Source: Bacteroidia bacterium (GTDB lineage Bacteria; Bacteroidota; Bacteroidia; Flavobacteriales; Flavobacteriaceae). From it: a stretch of 10,819 nt of DNA. The stretch's first letter is position 1, and the number at the start of each line of letters is the position of its first letter. Below are positions 1-6,576 of this stretch, one piece after another. The stretch covers positions 1 through 10,819 of the forward strand of contig JAHHLF010000222.1 of NCBI GenBank assembly GCA_018679315.1, read 5' to 3'. The translations under genes and the position numbers were made by a program. The notes beneath the pieces were generated by a model. The model saw only the letters and a list, made by a program, of their open reading frames with translations. It was not told where the DNA came from and searched no databases.

Positions 1-96
1 GGTCAGGGACATGGTATCAAGGGGCTGGATAATACAATCACCTTCTACCAAACATGGTTTGATTTTCTGGAAAAAGTGACCAAAGAAGTTAATTAA
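1..96 (+). CDS. C-terminal end of a probable alpha/beta hydrolase (S9 peptidase-like), cut by window edge
   Basis: The first 31 codons are open in frame 1 and end at TAA 94-96. The peptide starts GQGHGIKG and ends in an aromatic amphipathic helix (FYQTWFDFLEKV). A Gly-His-Gly close to the C-terminus followed by such a helix is how many alpha/beta hydrolases end, notably prolyl-oligopeptidase (S9) enzymes, where the His (residue 4 here) is the catalytic histidine. Everything upstream lies outside the window, so the family is an inference from a very short piece. The next gene starts 19 bases downstream on the same strand, so the two may be co-transcribed. Confidence 0.5.
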   Translation, partial: GQGHGIKGLDNTITFYQTWFDFLEKVTKEVN

Positions 97-115
97 TTGA
101 GATCTCACTAAAAAT

Positions 116-967
116 ATGAAAACTCAAAAATACAGCTGGAAAACATACTTGTTTAGTTCATTCTTTATTCTGGGAATCGTATGTTCTACTGAGTCGCTAA
201 CGGCTACTACAGAGGAAGAAAATACGGAAAGAAAGAAGGTGGAGATGGTAACTACTCATGGCAGCCTGGTCATGGAATTTTATAATGAGACGCCACTGCA
301 TCGTGACAACTTTCTGAAGCTGGTGAAAGAAGGTGCCTATGACGGTCTGCTCTTTCACCGGGTCATAGACAACTTTGTCATACAGGCTGGAGATCCTGAC
401 AGCAAAGAGGCTAAGGCAGATGCTGCCCTGGGAAATGGGGATGTAGGCTATACTGTTGATGCTGAATTCCGATCTGATATTTTCCACAAAAGGGGCACTA
501 TTGGCGCCGCAAGAGATGGAAATCCGGAGCGCGCCTCAAGTGGTATCCAGTTCTATGTAGTGCAGAGAGGCGTACAAAGCGACAGCCTTCTGGAAGTAGC
601 CGAAAAGCGGATCAATACCATGCTGGCCAGGCATTTTGCTTATAAAGATCCCGCCTACAGTGAGCTTATCGCATCTATGGAAAAGGCACAGGAGGCTGAG
701 AACATGAAGAAGTACCGAAAGTTCAATGATCAGCTGGATACTATCGCAAAAACGTATACCAGTTATGAAAAGTATACCATCCCCGAAGCTCATAGGGCAG
801 TCTATAAAACTCAAGGGGGCATTCCACACCTCGATCAGAACTATACTATTTTTGGGGAAGTCGTGCAGGGCATGGACGTGGTTGATACTATCGCTAAAGT
901 AAAAACCAATGATCGGGATAGGCCTGTAGACGATGTACGGATCATCTCGGCCCGGATTATAGACTAA
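116..967 (+). CDS. Exported cyclophilin-type peptidyl-prolyl cis-trans isomerase
   Basis: This enzyme isomerises Xaa-Pro peptide bonds and probably assists folding in the periplasm. Residues 1-30 form a signal peptide: Lys-rich start, hydrophobic core YLFSSFFILGIV, then Cys23, which could be lipidated although the preceding GIV is a poor lipobox. The cyclophilin core begins near residue 42. The signature FHRVIDNFVIQAGDP lies at 80-94, with the catalytic Arg82 and Gln90 corresponding to CypA Arg55 and Gln63. QFYV is at 145-148, and LDQNYTIFGEVVQGMDVVD at 239-257 supplies the closing strand. Between these last two blocks (about 152-232) sits a charged, helical insertion of about 80 residues that compact cyclophilins lack. 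This explains the 283-residue length against roughly 165 for a minimal domain. The active-site residues look intact. Related insert-bearing forms are, to my knowledge, common in Bacteroidota. No clear hairpin terminator follows. Confidence 0.95.
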   Translation: MKTQKYSWKTYLFSSFFILGIVCSTESLTATTEEENTERKKVEMVTTHGSLVMEFYNETPLHRDNFLKLVKEGAYDGLLFHRVIDNFVIQAGDPDSKEAKADAALGNGDVGYTVDAEFRSDIFHKRGTIGAARDGNPERASSGIQFYVVQRGVQSDSLLEVAEKRINTMLARHFAYKDPAYSELIASMEKAQEAENMKKYRKFNDQLDTIAKTYTSYEKYTIPEAHRAVYKTQGGIPHLDQNYTIFGEVVQGMDVVDTIAKVKTNDRDRPVDDVRIISARIID

Positions 968-1074
968 AATAGACCGATTTTTTTCCCTCTCTATTCAATA
1001 AGCTGATATTCATCATAGAATGAAAGAATATCTGTATGGATATTTGTAAAGTTGGAACATAAAACCTGATTATT

Positions 1075-1677
1075 ATGGAAACTTTAGAAAATGTTCACTT
1101 TGTTGACAAAGTTGTAAATGCATTGAGAACTGCAGCTATTGAATTGGAGGAACTTCAGGTTCAAGCTGCTTTGGGTAAAGCTGAGGCATCAGACAAATAT
1201 GAAGATATCAAGAAGAGATTCAATTTGTTCATTCATGAGAGCAAGTACAAATATGAAACAGGCAAGGAAAAAATTGAAGATCTCCAAACCCAGTTTGATG
1301 AGCTCCGTGTACAGCTAGCCTTAGGTAAGGCTGAAACTATTGAGGCTTTTATAGAACAGAAAAAGCAATTACTGGCAACGATCCATGAGATCGAGGTTAA
1401 GATCAAGACTAATGAAAAGCTGAATCGTGCTTATGCCTTTATGCTTATTGAAATTGAAAAGTTTAAGGCACAACTTGAACTTTTGGAACAGCGATTTGAC
1501 AAGGGTAAAGGAGGCGCTACAGCTTCCTTTGAGAAAGGGAAAGAGGAATTCAATGAATTCATTGAAAGGATGAAGACAAAGTATTCCAATAAAACGGAAG
1601 CTACCCGATGGGAACATTTCCAGGGAGAGATCTCCGAAGCCTTTTCTCATTTCAGACATGCTTTTTCGAAACCTTAA
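1075..1677 (+). CDS. Repetitive helical coiled-coil protein of unknown function
   Basis: I do not recognise a named family. The 200-residue product has no signal peptide or membrane helix and is rich in Lys, Glu, Gln and Ala, as expected of a long soluble coiled coil. It contains an internal repeat. ELQVQAALGKAE (26-37) and ELRVQLALGKAE (76-87) are near-identical, each followed by a similar helix ending in IHE (53-55 and 103-105), a spacing of 50 residues. A more diverged third copy at about 141-165 (FDKGKGGATASFEKGKEEF and on) aligns 60 residues later. The third repeat's Gly-Lys and Phe spacing recalls phasin-like amphipathic helices, and the convergent operon across the terminator also encodes a phasin-like protein; a link is only inferred. 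The gene ends 19 bases before a strong hairpin terminator and appears monocistronic, with 107 bases separating it from the cyclophilin gene. Confidence 0.85.
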   Translation: METLENVHFVDKVVNALRTAAIELEELQVQAALGKAEASDKYEDIKKRFNLFIHESKYKYETGKEKIEDLQTQFDELRVQLALGKAETIEAFIEQKKQLLATIHEIEVKIKTNEKLNRAYAFMLIEIEKFKAQLELLEQRFDKGKGGATASFEKGKEEFNEFIERMKTKYSNKTEATRWEHFQGEISEAFSHFRHAFSKP

Positions 1678-1695
1678 TGCCTGAATACAAGCAAT

Positions 1696-1727
1696 AAAAC
1701 ACAGTCGGATTGACTGTGTTTTTTTTT
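1696..1727 (+). terminator. Rho-independent terminator, probably bidirectional
   Basis: A perfect 10-bp stem, AAACACAGTC (1697-1706) with GACTGTGTTT (1712-1721), encloses the 5-base loop GGATT and runs straight into a run of T to 1727. It ends the coiled-coil gene on the plus strand. Read from the other strand, the hairpin is followed by TTTTATT, so it could also end the minus-strand operon whose last stop codon is at 1771. Confidence 0.9.
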
Positions 1728-1770
1728 GAATATTAATTGTTAAAAAGACCTGATTAGTACTTCAGCTCAT

Positions 1771-3477
1771 TCAAATATTGTCATAATCCCCCTTCCAGAT
1801 ATTTCTCAGCATACCATACCCCAGGATAGCCGTAATTATCAAGCACAGCAATCCGAAAACCGAAATACCATTCCACAAGGGTTTCACATTGGAAATGATA
1901 AATAATGATGCCCCTATGATCAAGGCAACCATAATAAAAGCCGTCACGAGTTGTTTGGTTACACGCTGTATGGTATGAACCATAGGGTCTATCCCTTTAT
2001 GTGTCAGATCAACTTTAACCTCTCCACTGTTGATCTTACGGATGGCATTTTTCAGATCTCTGGGGAACTCTTCCATATAATTCCCTAATTCGTAAATGGA
2101 ATTGATCGCTTTCTCACCCATTTTCAGCGGACTGAAACTTTTCGTCACAGCGCTTATCAAATACGGGCGGGCGATAGCAAACTGATCGAGTTCACCATCC
2201 AACTTCTTTAGTACGCCTTCAAGCGTAACCAACGACCTGGCAAAAAGGAAAAAATAGGTCGGTACTTTCAGGCCATGATCGATAATGATATCCTTAAGTT
2301 CAAGTAAAATAGTACTCATTTCATTCTTATGAAATGACCGTATATAATGCTTTTCAACAAACTCATTAATGTCGAATTCCAGTTGACGGATATCCTCAAT
2401 GGGAGAATCATTCGAGAGAGATTGAAGTGCTTTTATGATCTTATGGACATCCCTCTTGGTAATGGCAAGGAACAATTTGCCAAAGATCTCAATATCCCTG
2501 GGTAAAATACTGCCCATCATTCCAAAATCAAGGTAGCAAATATGACGGTTCGGCACCACCAATAGATTACCAGGGTGCGGATCGGCATGGAAGAATCCGT
2601 ATTCGAATATTTGTTTAAAGTAGCTGATAGTCAGCCTTCTGGCTAGCACTTTCGTATCAAAACCATTTGTCTCAAGTTTCTTGATCCGGTCTATTTTAAT
2701 ACCCTTCATGAATTCCAGCGCAAGTATTTTGGTAGTAGTATACTCCTGGTAGACTTTGGGCGCAAGAGCAAATTGATCATGGCCGTCATCCGCCATGATA
2801 TTGTTGTAAAAGCGTTGAACATTGATAGATTCATTTATAAAATCCAGTTCCTGCATTATAGACTCCTCAAAATTCTGCACGAGTCCTTTGAGGTCAAAAC
2901 TTTTTAACGAAGGCATACGTCGCTCGAAGGTTTGAGCAAGTTTGTACATGACCTTGATGTCTTCAACAATAATATCTTTAATCTCCGGTCTCTGGACTTT
3001 CAAGGCTACACGTTTCCCACTGTGTAATGTTACCTTGTGCACTTGTGCCATAGAAGCTGAGGCGAAAGGAACAGGATCAAACCAGGCAAATAAATTATCT
3101 ACCGTATCCTTTAATTCCTCTTCCACTACCTCCCTGGCAATTTCTTCTGGCAATGGGGGTACATGGTCCTGAAGTTTTTCTAGTTCCAGTGTGAGTTCCA
3201 GGGGTACCAAATCGGGACGATTGCTCAATATTTGTCCGAATTTGATAAAAGTGGGTCCCAGATCTTCACAAACCATGCGCATTCGTTCCCATTTCGAATA
3301 TTCCAATGCGTGACTGCGCGAAGCTTTAGGGATAAAACGCTGATAAAATGTGAAGCGTTTATTTTGTTCAATATACCGCACCAGGTCATCAAACCCGTAC
3401 TTTACAAGTACTTTTAAGATCTGGTTGTATCGGGTGACCGATTTGTATCTGCGTTCTATATTTAAGGTAAAAGCCAT
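1771..3477 (-). CDS. ABC1/UbiB-family atypical kinase-like membrane protein (AarF-type)
   Basis: ABC1/ADCK/UbiB proteins have a protein-kinase-like fold and bind ATP at membranes; the best-known members support isoprenoid quinone biosynthesis or lipid homeostasis. The order of motifs is complete: KFGQ at 79-82 with the following SNRPDLVP; the Ala/Ser-rich nucleotide loop FASASMAQVH at 138-147; VALKVQRP with Lys160; the ExD motif ELD at 210-212; HADPHPGN at 297-304; and the metal-binding DFG at 317-319. Two C-terminal membrane helices (about 511-529 and 538-556) form the usual anchor. At 568 residues it is a normal length. It is the second gene of an operon: its ATG begins one base after the stop codon of the phasin-like gene. 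This order suggests that the small coiled-coil protein works with or regulates the kinase-like protein. The actual substrate is not shown by the sequence; menaquinone metabolism would be the obvious candidate in Bacteroidota. Confidence 0.95.
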   Translation of the reverse strand: MAFTLNIERRYKSVTRYNQILKVLVKYGFDDLVRYIEQNKRFTFYQRFIPKASRSHALEYSKWERMRMVCEDLGPTFIKFGQILSNRPDLVPLELTLELEKLQDHVPPLPEEIAREVVEEELKDTVDNLFAWFDPVPFASASMAQVHKVTLHSGKRVALKVQRPEIKDIIVEDIKVMYKLAQTFERRMPSLKSFDLKGLVQNFEESIMQELDFINESINVQRFYNNIMADDGHDQFALAPKVYQEYTTTKILALEFMKGIKIDRIKKLETNGFDTKVLARRLTISYFKQIFEYGFFHADPHPGNLLVVPNRHICYLDFGMMGSILPRDIEIFGKLFLAITKRDVHKIIKALQSLSNDSPIEDIRQLEFDINEFVEKHYIRSFHKNEMSTILLELKDIIIDHGLKVPTYFFLFARSLVTLEGVLKKLDGELDQFAIARPYLISAVTKSFSPLKMGEKAINSIYELGNYMEEFPRDLKNAIRKINSGEVKVDLTHKGIDPMVHTIQRVTKQLVTAFIMVALIIGASLFIISNVKPLWNGISVFGLLCLIITAILGYGMLRNIWKGDYDNI

Positions 3478-3478
3478 T

Positions 3479-3856
3479 TTACGTTTTCTTGATATCGAGC
3501 TTATTTAGACGTGCTTCCAGCAGGGCAATGGCCATGTCAGCATTCTCTACCTTTTCCGCGAGGGCCTTAATATCATCTAAATGGGCTACATTGATCTTCT
3601 TATAGAATTTGATCACTAATTCTTCTATTTTTTCTTCAAATTCTTCCTTTAACTGACTAGTCTTATATATGATCTTGTCAATCAGTTCCAGGGGTTGCCC
3701 ATCGTCGTCCAATATGGTTTCAGAAGCTACTTTATTGATATTATCTTTTCCTTTTTCGGACATTTCGTTAATCCTCTCTAATACTTGGGCATCCTTAGCC
3801 AGATGGTAAATGCTGGAGGACAACATGACTAATTCTAATAAAGTCTTGGTCTTCAT
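3479..3856 (-). CDS. Phasin-like small coiled-coil protein
   Basis: This 125-residue protein has a hydrophobic amphipathic N-terminal helix (LLELVMLSSSIYHLA, 6-20), a short acidic linker (DDDGQPLE, 50-57), a long charged helix, and a C-terminal heptad segment ending IALLEARLNKLD. The layout resembles the phasin/PhaF-like proteins that coat polyhydroxyalkanoate granules or bind membranes, especially the terminal 'LEARLNKL' coiled coil. No PHA synthase is nearby, so a granule function is not supported by context. It is the first gene of a minus-strand operon and its stop codon lies one base before the start of the ABC1-family gene, so coupled translation is likely. The family call rests on overall pattern and is tentative; the gene itself is secure. 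Confidence 0.7.
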   Translation of the reverse strand: MKTKTLLELVMLSSSIYHLAKDAQVLERINEMSEKGKDNINKVASETILDDDGQPLELIDKIIYKTSQLKEEFEEKIEELVIKFYKKINVAHLDDIKALAEKVENADMAIALLEARLNKLDIKKT

Positions 3857-4120
3857 AACTTGAATATTTGAATATTTACCTGAAACAAAAGGTTAAGTTA
3901 TAGTCTATTGCAATCATTTACTATGACTAAAATCAGTTTTAGCTGAATCTCAAATATTCCAAAAATCAGGCCTGTAGGCCATACAACTTATCTCTAAAAT
4001 CGATGAGGACTCATTCGTGCTTCTACCTCTTTTTTATTCTCTCTTTTTCTGTATAATACTTTGAATTTGTAACTTGGATGGGGTATCGTATGTTGACGTA
4101 AACCTGACCAATCTTGACCT
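3857..4120. promoter_or_regulatory. Divergent intergenic region expected to hold two promoters
   Basis: These 264 bases separate two divergently transcribed genes, so promoters for both are expected here. No exact copy of the Bacteroidota -7 motif TAnnTTTG was found; TGAATTTG in the plus-strand TTGAATTTG at about 4061-4069 differs at one position. Just upstream of the phasin-like gene is a short direct repeat, TGAATATTTGAATATTT (3861-3877). A pyrimidine-rich tract lies at about 4019-4051. Neither can be assigned a function from sequence alone. Confidence 0.4.
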
Positions 4121-5176
4121 ATGTTTCGCTTCTTTCGTAAAATCAGAAAACAGTTCCTGGAAGACAACCGGTTTGGACGGTACATGCTCTATGCCATCGG
4201 GGAGATCATATTACTGCTGGTTGGGATATTGTTAGCGTTGCAGATTAATAATTGGAATAACAATCGAGCAAGTGATCAGCTCTTTGAAAAAAATATAGAG
4301 CAAGTATACAACTCATTACAAGCCGATCAATTTTTACTCGTTGCTGCCCGATCATATGTCATTTTACAATATGACAAAATGATAAGCATCCTGAAAAACC
4401 CCGATACACTTTCCCCTAGAATCTTAGCTGCAACCTTATTTTATCTTGATAATATTAATCAGCAATACGGATCAGAAACGCAGTTCCTCGTAGACAATAT
4501 CAATTTCGATCCGCAAAATGACAAACAGAAGAATCTGATAAGACAGATCTCAAACTACACGGGTGTGAATAGTCCATTGTCTGTAATGCGAGGTGATTAT
4601 TATATGAACAAAAACTATTTGTATTCCTTGCTGGAGGCAGAAAATATTCCAGTTGCCCCAGTACCGCTTTGGTTTCAATTCACGGAGGATGATCCGGATC
4701 CTGAATTCTTTACCTCCCAACAACTTCAGGCGGTACAGAAATTAGTCCGCCAGGACAATTTTAAGGCTGCCCTTCGATCATTGGCGACTACCAAGGTCAA
4801 TATAATAGGAACCTTAAGTGTTGGCATAGAAGATGGGAAATCGATACTTGCTCTTATCCGAAAGAACTATCCCTCTGTAAGACTTATTTATGATGATATT
4901 GGCATCATTGGTGACGCTTTGCCCACCGGTTGGGAACGATCGGTGCCAATGACCCTAAAGGATTCTGAAGCCAATATTTGGGAATTGCAAGTTGAATTAG
5001 ATGATGGATATGTTAAATTTCGTAATCGTGACAGTTGGAATCAAAACTGGGGTGGGGTTGATTTTCCTGATGGCGCTCCGGTTTTTTCTGGACCCAATAT
5101 TCCAGTGAAATCGGGCACATATAAAGTATGGATCAATTTGAGCGAATACCGATATTCTTTTGAAAAATTAGAATGA
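4121..5176 (+). CDS. DUF6090-type inner-membrane protein with a C-terminal SusE/SusF-like domain
   Basis: The N-terminus is a hallmark of the DUF6090 family common in marine Flavobacteriia: a basic start (FRFFRKIRKQF), NRFGRYMLYAIGE, one membrane helix (about 24-40) and ALQINNWN at 39-46. The rest should lie in the periplasm; the family's function is unknown. Residues about 52-250 are mainly helical. From about 260 to the end the sequence changes character and matches the pattern of SusE/SusF outer-membrane starch-binding domains: IIGDALPTGWE (262-272), PMT (276-278), KFRNRDSWNQNWGG (299-312), GPNIPVKSGTYKVWINL (324-340) and a final Tyr-Ser-Phe strand. These aromatic residues sit where such domains commonly contact glucan. 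The reading frame is intact across the junction, so this is either an established fusion or a deletion that joined two genes. The GH97 remnant just downstream favours descent from a Sus-like locus. Its TGA overlaps the ATG at 5173 of the broken gene that follows. Confidence 0.88.
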   Translation: MFRFFRKIRKQFLEDNRFGRYMLYAIGEIILLLVGILLALQINNWNNNRASDQLFEKNIEQVYNSLQADQFLLVAARSYVILQYDKMISILKNPDTLSPRILAATLFYLDNINQQYGSETQFLVDNINFDPQNDKQKNLIRQISNYTGVNSPLSVMRGDYYMNKNYLYSLLEAENIPVAPVPLWFQFTEDDPDPEFFTSQQLQAVQKLVRQDNFKAALRSLATTKVNIIGTLSVGIEDGKSILALIRKNYPSVRLIYDDIGIIGDALPTGWERSVPMTLKDSEANIWELQVELDDGYVKFRNRDSWNQNWGGVDFPDGAPVFSGPNIPVKSGTYKVWINLSEYRYSFEKLE

Positions 5177-5297
5177 AAAAACATCTAAGACTACCTTGTG
5201 CGACATCCTGGTCATCCTGGTCATCTTTGCCTTGTTTTATTTTCTAAAACTTCGTATTCCTGCCCCTTCTTCCGATATCGAATTTGCCCCCCGCTGA
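5173..5297 (+). pseudogene. Broken start of a small membrane protein (one-base frameshift)
   Basis: ATG 5173-5175 overlaps the preceding stop (ATGA). In that frame the product is a meaningless 24-residue peptide. The frame beginning at 5202 instead encodes a clean membrane helix, DILVILVIFALFYFLKLR, then IPAPSSDIEF, ending at TGA 5295-5297, but it has no ATG. Adding one A to the six-A run at 5176-5181 would join the two, giving MKKTSKTTLC followed by the helix. This points to loss of one base in a homopolymer, or a sequencing error. A 9-bp tandem repeat (5204-5221, CATCCTGGT twice) encodes the ILV-ILV part of the helix. The parent family is not recognised. Confidence 0.55.
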
Positions 5298-5513
5298 GAC
5301 TGTCGCTTTAGAATAGCCTCTCTGACTCTTGATTTTTTGGAAGAAGGTAAAACGTATACTGCTACTGTAAATAAGGACGAGGCAGACGCGCATTGGGATG
5401 AGAATCCGCAAGCCTATGAGATCGAAGAAATGGAGCTTACCAGTACTTCGGATCTTAAGGTGAAATTAGCCCCTGGTGGTGGATTTGCAATTAGTCTGAT
5501 GGCAGTAAAATAA
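5298..5513 (+). pseudogene. C-terminal remnant of a GH97 (SusB-type) alpha-glucosidase
   Basis: No start codon or N-terminal catalytic part is present. The open stretch after TGA 5295-5297 encodes LDFLEEGKTYTATVNKDEAD, then HWDENPQAYEIEE, and ends with LKVKLAPGGGFAISL just before TAA 5511-5513. This is the conserved pattern of the C-terminal beta domain of GH97 glycoside hydrolases: 'FLeeGktYtAtiY.D..dA.w..NP..Y.I', then 'L.LAPGGGfAI'. GH97 enzymes run to about 650-700 residues; only about 65 remain, so the catalytic barrel is gone and the fragment cannot be active. The conserved Tyr of the 'iYrD' motif is Asn here. Its place directly after a SusE/SusF-like domain suggests both came from one alpha-glucan utilisation locus that suffered a large deletion. 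The family is recognised by eye, not by a search. Confidence 0.8.
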
Positions 5514-5591
5514 AGAAGGCATACACTCCCATGTTCATGGAATTGCAACGTAAAAAGTTGGAGTTTTTGTATCTTAGATGACATTCCTCAT

Positions 5592-5606
5592 TTTGAATTA
5601 TTCAAA
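5592..5606. promoter_or_regulatory. Perfect short inverted repeat upstream of a membrane-protein gene
   Basis: TTTGAA, three bases, TTCAAA form a perfect dyad ending 22 bases before the ATG at 5629. The position would suit an operator or the end of a promoter, but a 6-bp arm in AT-rich DNA can arise by chance. No exact TAnnTTTG promoter motif was found beside it. Confidence 0.25.
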
Positions 5607-5628
5607 TTTGGCTATTTAACTAGTTGTT

Positions 5629-6177
5629 ATGCAGTTACTTACAAAAAGATTGCTTTATTGGTTCCTTGGAGTAGCTTTACTGCTTCTGATCCCATTAATA
5701 ACCATGCAATATACTTCCGAAGTGAATTGGGATTTCACGGATTTTGCCGTCATGGGAGCTGTTCTTTTCGGCATTGGCTTGGCTTATGAGCTCATCGCAA
5801 GAAGATCGCAAAAAACCACTTATCGTGTAGCCTTTGGAATAGGCCTGCTCGGTGCCTTCCTCCTTTTTTGGGTAAACGGTGCCGTTGGCTTGATCGGGAA
5901 TGAAGCACAAACTGCGAACTTGTTGTACGGGGCAGTATTCATTGTGGGCCTGGCGGGTTCCATATTATCTCGTTTTAAGGCGCGTGGCATGTATTATACC
6001 TTGATAGTAGCGGCAATTGTCCAGATGTTAGTTCCGGTCACAGCCTTTTTTATCTGGCCTCCACCTGTTACTTCCTGGTCGCCAAGTGTTTTGGGCGTCT
6101 TTGTTCTGAGCGGATTTTTTGCGTTGATATTCCTCCTTTCAGGTTTGCTATTTAAAAAGGCTTCGACCAGGGAATAG
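5629..6177 (+). CDS. Conserved six-helix membrane protein of unknown function
   Basis: The 182-residue product is almost entirely membrane-embedded. Predicted helices lie at about 8-26, 38-56, 65-88, 96-113, 120-142 and 151-175, joined by short loops. Distinctive conserved-looking blocks are NWDFTDFAVMG (33-43), WVNGAVGLIGNE (81-92), ANLLYGAVF (96-104) and SRFKARGM (114-121). I recall these from a widespread uncharacterised family in Bacteroidota and Proteobacteria, with the pattern 'DFtDF', 'WvN.AVGiIG.E.n.aNl.Y' and 'aRf...GM'. The role is unknown; Glu and Asn next to helix 3 may be functional. It stands alone, 115 bases after the GH97 remnant, and no clear terminator follows. Confidence 0.85.
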   Translation: MQLLTKRLLYWFLGVALLLLIPLITMQYTSEVNWDFTDFAVMGAVLFGIGLAYELIARRSQKTTYRVAFGIGLLGAFLLFWVNGAVGLIGNEAQTANLLYGAVFIVGLAGSILSRFKARGMYYTLIVAAIVQMLVPVTAFFIWPPPVTSWSPSVLGVFVLSGFFALIFLLSGLLFKKASTRE

Positions 6178-6574
6178 AAAGAAAGGAAAATAACCAGTGG
6201 TTTATCTTTCAGTGTTCATAATTATCAGGCAGTTATCTATATATTCTACGTTCCTTCCGCAGGCTACATCAATTGTTAAACGGTCAAAAATTCCCTATAT
6301 TTAATTAAGTCATTCCCCCTGAATGATTGAAATTCTCCCACAAATCGTCATGTAGTCCAGATCATTGAAGCTGTATGGTCAGTGGATCGATTGAATATGA
6401 TCCTGAAGGTAAAGGCATAATGGATCTATTAGTTTCGCTCCATCTTACTCATTGTACATCACCACGACAGCATCTGGATTGTCTTTTGTCTTATTTTTAA
6501 GGTAAACAGTAAGTAATTGTAATACGATACCCTTGGACCAAACCCGGGATTTATAAATATAATTGGCAAACATC
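6178..6574. other. Gene-poor region with two short coding-like fragments
   Basis: No gene of normal length is present on either strand. Two short open stretches have protein-like composition. On the plus strand, codons 6331-6420 read NSPTNRHVVQIIEAV and on to LKVKA before TAA. On the minus strand, 6576-6445 encodes 43 residues from an ATG pair and ends NPDAVVVMYNE. Both could be remains of decayed genes or chance. The region must also carry the promoter of the patatin operon; no exact TAnnTTTG element was seen. Confidence 0.4.
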
Positions 6575-6576
6575 AT
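6445..6576 (-). CDS. Possible 43-residue small protein or gene remnant
   Basis: The minus-strand frame starts with two ATG codons at 6576-6571 and ends at TAA 6447-6445. It begins MMFANYIYKSRVWSKG, has a hydrophobic stretch (IVLQLLTVYL), then a charged end NKTKDNPDAVVVMYNE. The final segment looks more protein-like than a random frame. Its first bases overlap the start of the patatin gene in head-to-head orientation, which argues against it being expressed independently. An in-frame ATG at 6588 would add four residues. No family is recognised. Confidence 0.2.
   Translation of the reverse strand: MMFANYIYKSRVWSKGIVLQLLTVYLKNKTKDNPDAVVVMYNE

Noticed and set aside
176..186. Lipoprotein signal at Cys23 of the cyclophilin
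   Set aside because: The residues before the Cys (GIV) do not fit the lipobox well, so only an ordinary signal peptide is claimed.
1046..1054. Possible TAnnTTTG promoter (GATATTTG) before the coiled-coil gene
   Set aside because: It has a mismatch in the first conserved base and no TTG element at the expected upstream distance.
2942..3172. Plus-strand open frame opposite the ABC1-family gene
   Set aside because: It is antisense to the conserved kinase motifs and its Ser/Thr-rich product looks like reverse-strand noise.
3994..4185. Minus-strand open frame of 63 codons across the start of the DUF6090 gene
   Set aside because: It overlaps the start of a well-supported gene, its composition is low-complexity and basic, and it resembles no protein.
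5204..5225. 9-bp tandem repeat as the cause of the frameshift at 5173-5297
   Set aside because: Gain or loss of a 9-base unit keeps the frame; the six-A run explains the break better.
6177..6211. Imperfect hairpin after the six-helix membrane protein gene as a terminator
   Set aside because: The arms contain several mismatches and no T run follows.
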